DNA of 64,000 bases from HGM04593 sp045631905 (GTDB taxonomy: Bacteria > Bacteroidota > Bacteroidia > Bacteroidales > Bacteroidaceae), in the NCBI GenBank assembly GCA_045631905.1, contig JAZQVO010000017.1:33101-97100 (forward strand), written 5' to 3'. A model generated the notes under the pieces. It ran no database searches. It had not been told where the DNA came from and saw only the letters and a program-made list of their open reading frames with translations. Shown piece after piece: positions 63,782-64,000 of this stretch (positions are counted from its first letter, which is position 1; every line of letters begins with the position of its first letter). Position numbers and translations under genes: made by a program.

Positions 63782-64000
63782 ATGTGCGAGACAGGCAGTA
63801 AACATAACATATTTGCAGGCGAAGAGATGCTAGAAGCTGTTGTTTTATACAACAACGGCAAGGTTGCCGTATTGGGTATAGCAACAAGTTTGGATATTAC
63901 TTATGATGAATTTCTAATGCCTGCCGATGATATAAAGAGTGGCATAAGAGAATTTGATTTAAACGTAACTCTACAATCATACAACGCGTTTGCTGTTATA
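63782..64000 (+). CDS. Hypothetical protein (3' end outside window)
   Basis: ATG at 63782 opens a frame of 73 codons that reaches the window end without a stop. It reads MCETGSKHNIFAGEEMLEAV onward. No family recognised; the start lies 2 bases after the remnant's stop. Confidence 0.55.
   Translation, partial: MCETGSKHNIFAGEEMLEAVVLYNNGKVAVLGIATSLDITYDEFLMPADDIKSGIREFDLNVTLQSYNAFAVI

Overview
The window is chromosomal DNA of a Bacteroidales bacterium. Three things point there. Core promoters have the Bacteroidota layout TTG-N20-TAnnTTTG (or TTCG), with exact spacing in front of at least six genes. The gene families are typical of the order: a Wza/Wzc capsule pair, a type IX secretion sorting domain, DUF4293 beside RNA polymerase omega and BamD, and MtaB. 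A Bacteroidales-1 type (6S-like) RNA lies just downstream of rplT. I cannot name the genus.

Bases 1-39,080 are ordinary core chromosome. In order they hold a polysaccharide export pair (Wzc-like kinase cut by the window start, Wza-like lipoprotein); mltG coupled to a GH20 hexosaminidase; the 6S-like RNA; the thrS-infC-rpmI-rplT translation operon; a TPR protein, def, ruvX, a rhamnose mutarotase-like gene and two lipoproteins; cbpA, tspO, a 5'-nucleotidase and a HAD phosphatase; a SulP transporter, thioesterase, MscS channel, Bcp peroxiredoxin and DsbA-like protein; the bamD-rpoZ-DUF4293 operon divergent from uvrB; a tetrapyrrole-methylase type methyltransferase, a GT2 and mtaB; a very large secreted GH2 beta-galactosidase; and an S9 peptidase followed by an MFSD1-like transporter. 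Clear hairpin terminators separate many of these units.

At 39,089 the core ends in the last 35 codons of a tyrosine recombinase, and everything to the window end is accessory DNA with mosaic composition (55-58 kb is visibly very AT-rich, 59-62 kb is not). It begins with an Abi_2/HEPN gene whose leader folds like an abiF-type RNA. Next comes an operon encoding a putative ADP-ribosyltransferase, a NADAR ADP-ribosyl hydrolase two bases behind it, a SLOG/DUF2493 nucleotide-binding protein and a decayed gene. After a few unknown membrane and zinc-ribbon proteins come an AAA+ ATPase, an HD hydrolase, two WG-repeat proteins, a second NADAR, a DUF262/DUF1524 pair, a small operon with a Ser/Thr kinase, a divergent 902-residue protein (degenerate DNA methyltransferase plus kinase), a PPP-type phosphatase, a third NADAR, RmuC, an ADP-ribosylglycohydrolase fused to another domain, and the remnant of a fourth NADAR gene.

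The most striking observation is a shared promoter. Six transcription units between 48.6 and 59.1 kb, on both strands, start with GTGAATGAAATGAATGG (one or two bases vary), then exactly 20 bases, then a TAnnTTTA-like -7 box; in five of six the -7 box runs straight into CGACAGAAAAAG. The 17-base motif ends exactly where the ordinary -33 TTG ends in core promoters, so it replaces that element. It ties the WG-repeat proteins, two NADAR units, the DUF262 pair and the phosphatase into one local regulon, and a decayed copy precedes the NADAR remnant at 63.5 kb. I read 41.5-64 kb as an ADP-ribose/NAD and protein-phosphorylation conflict island. The regulon is seen directly; its function is inference.
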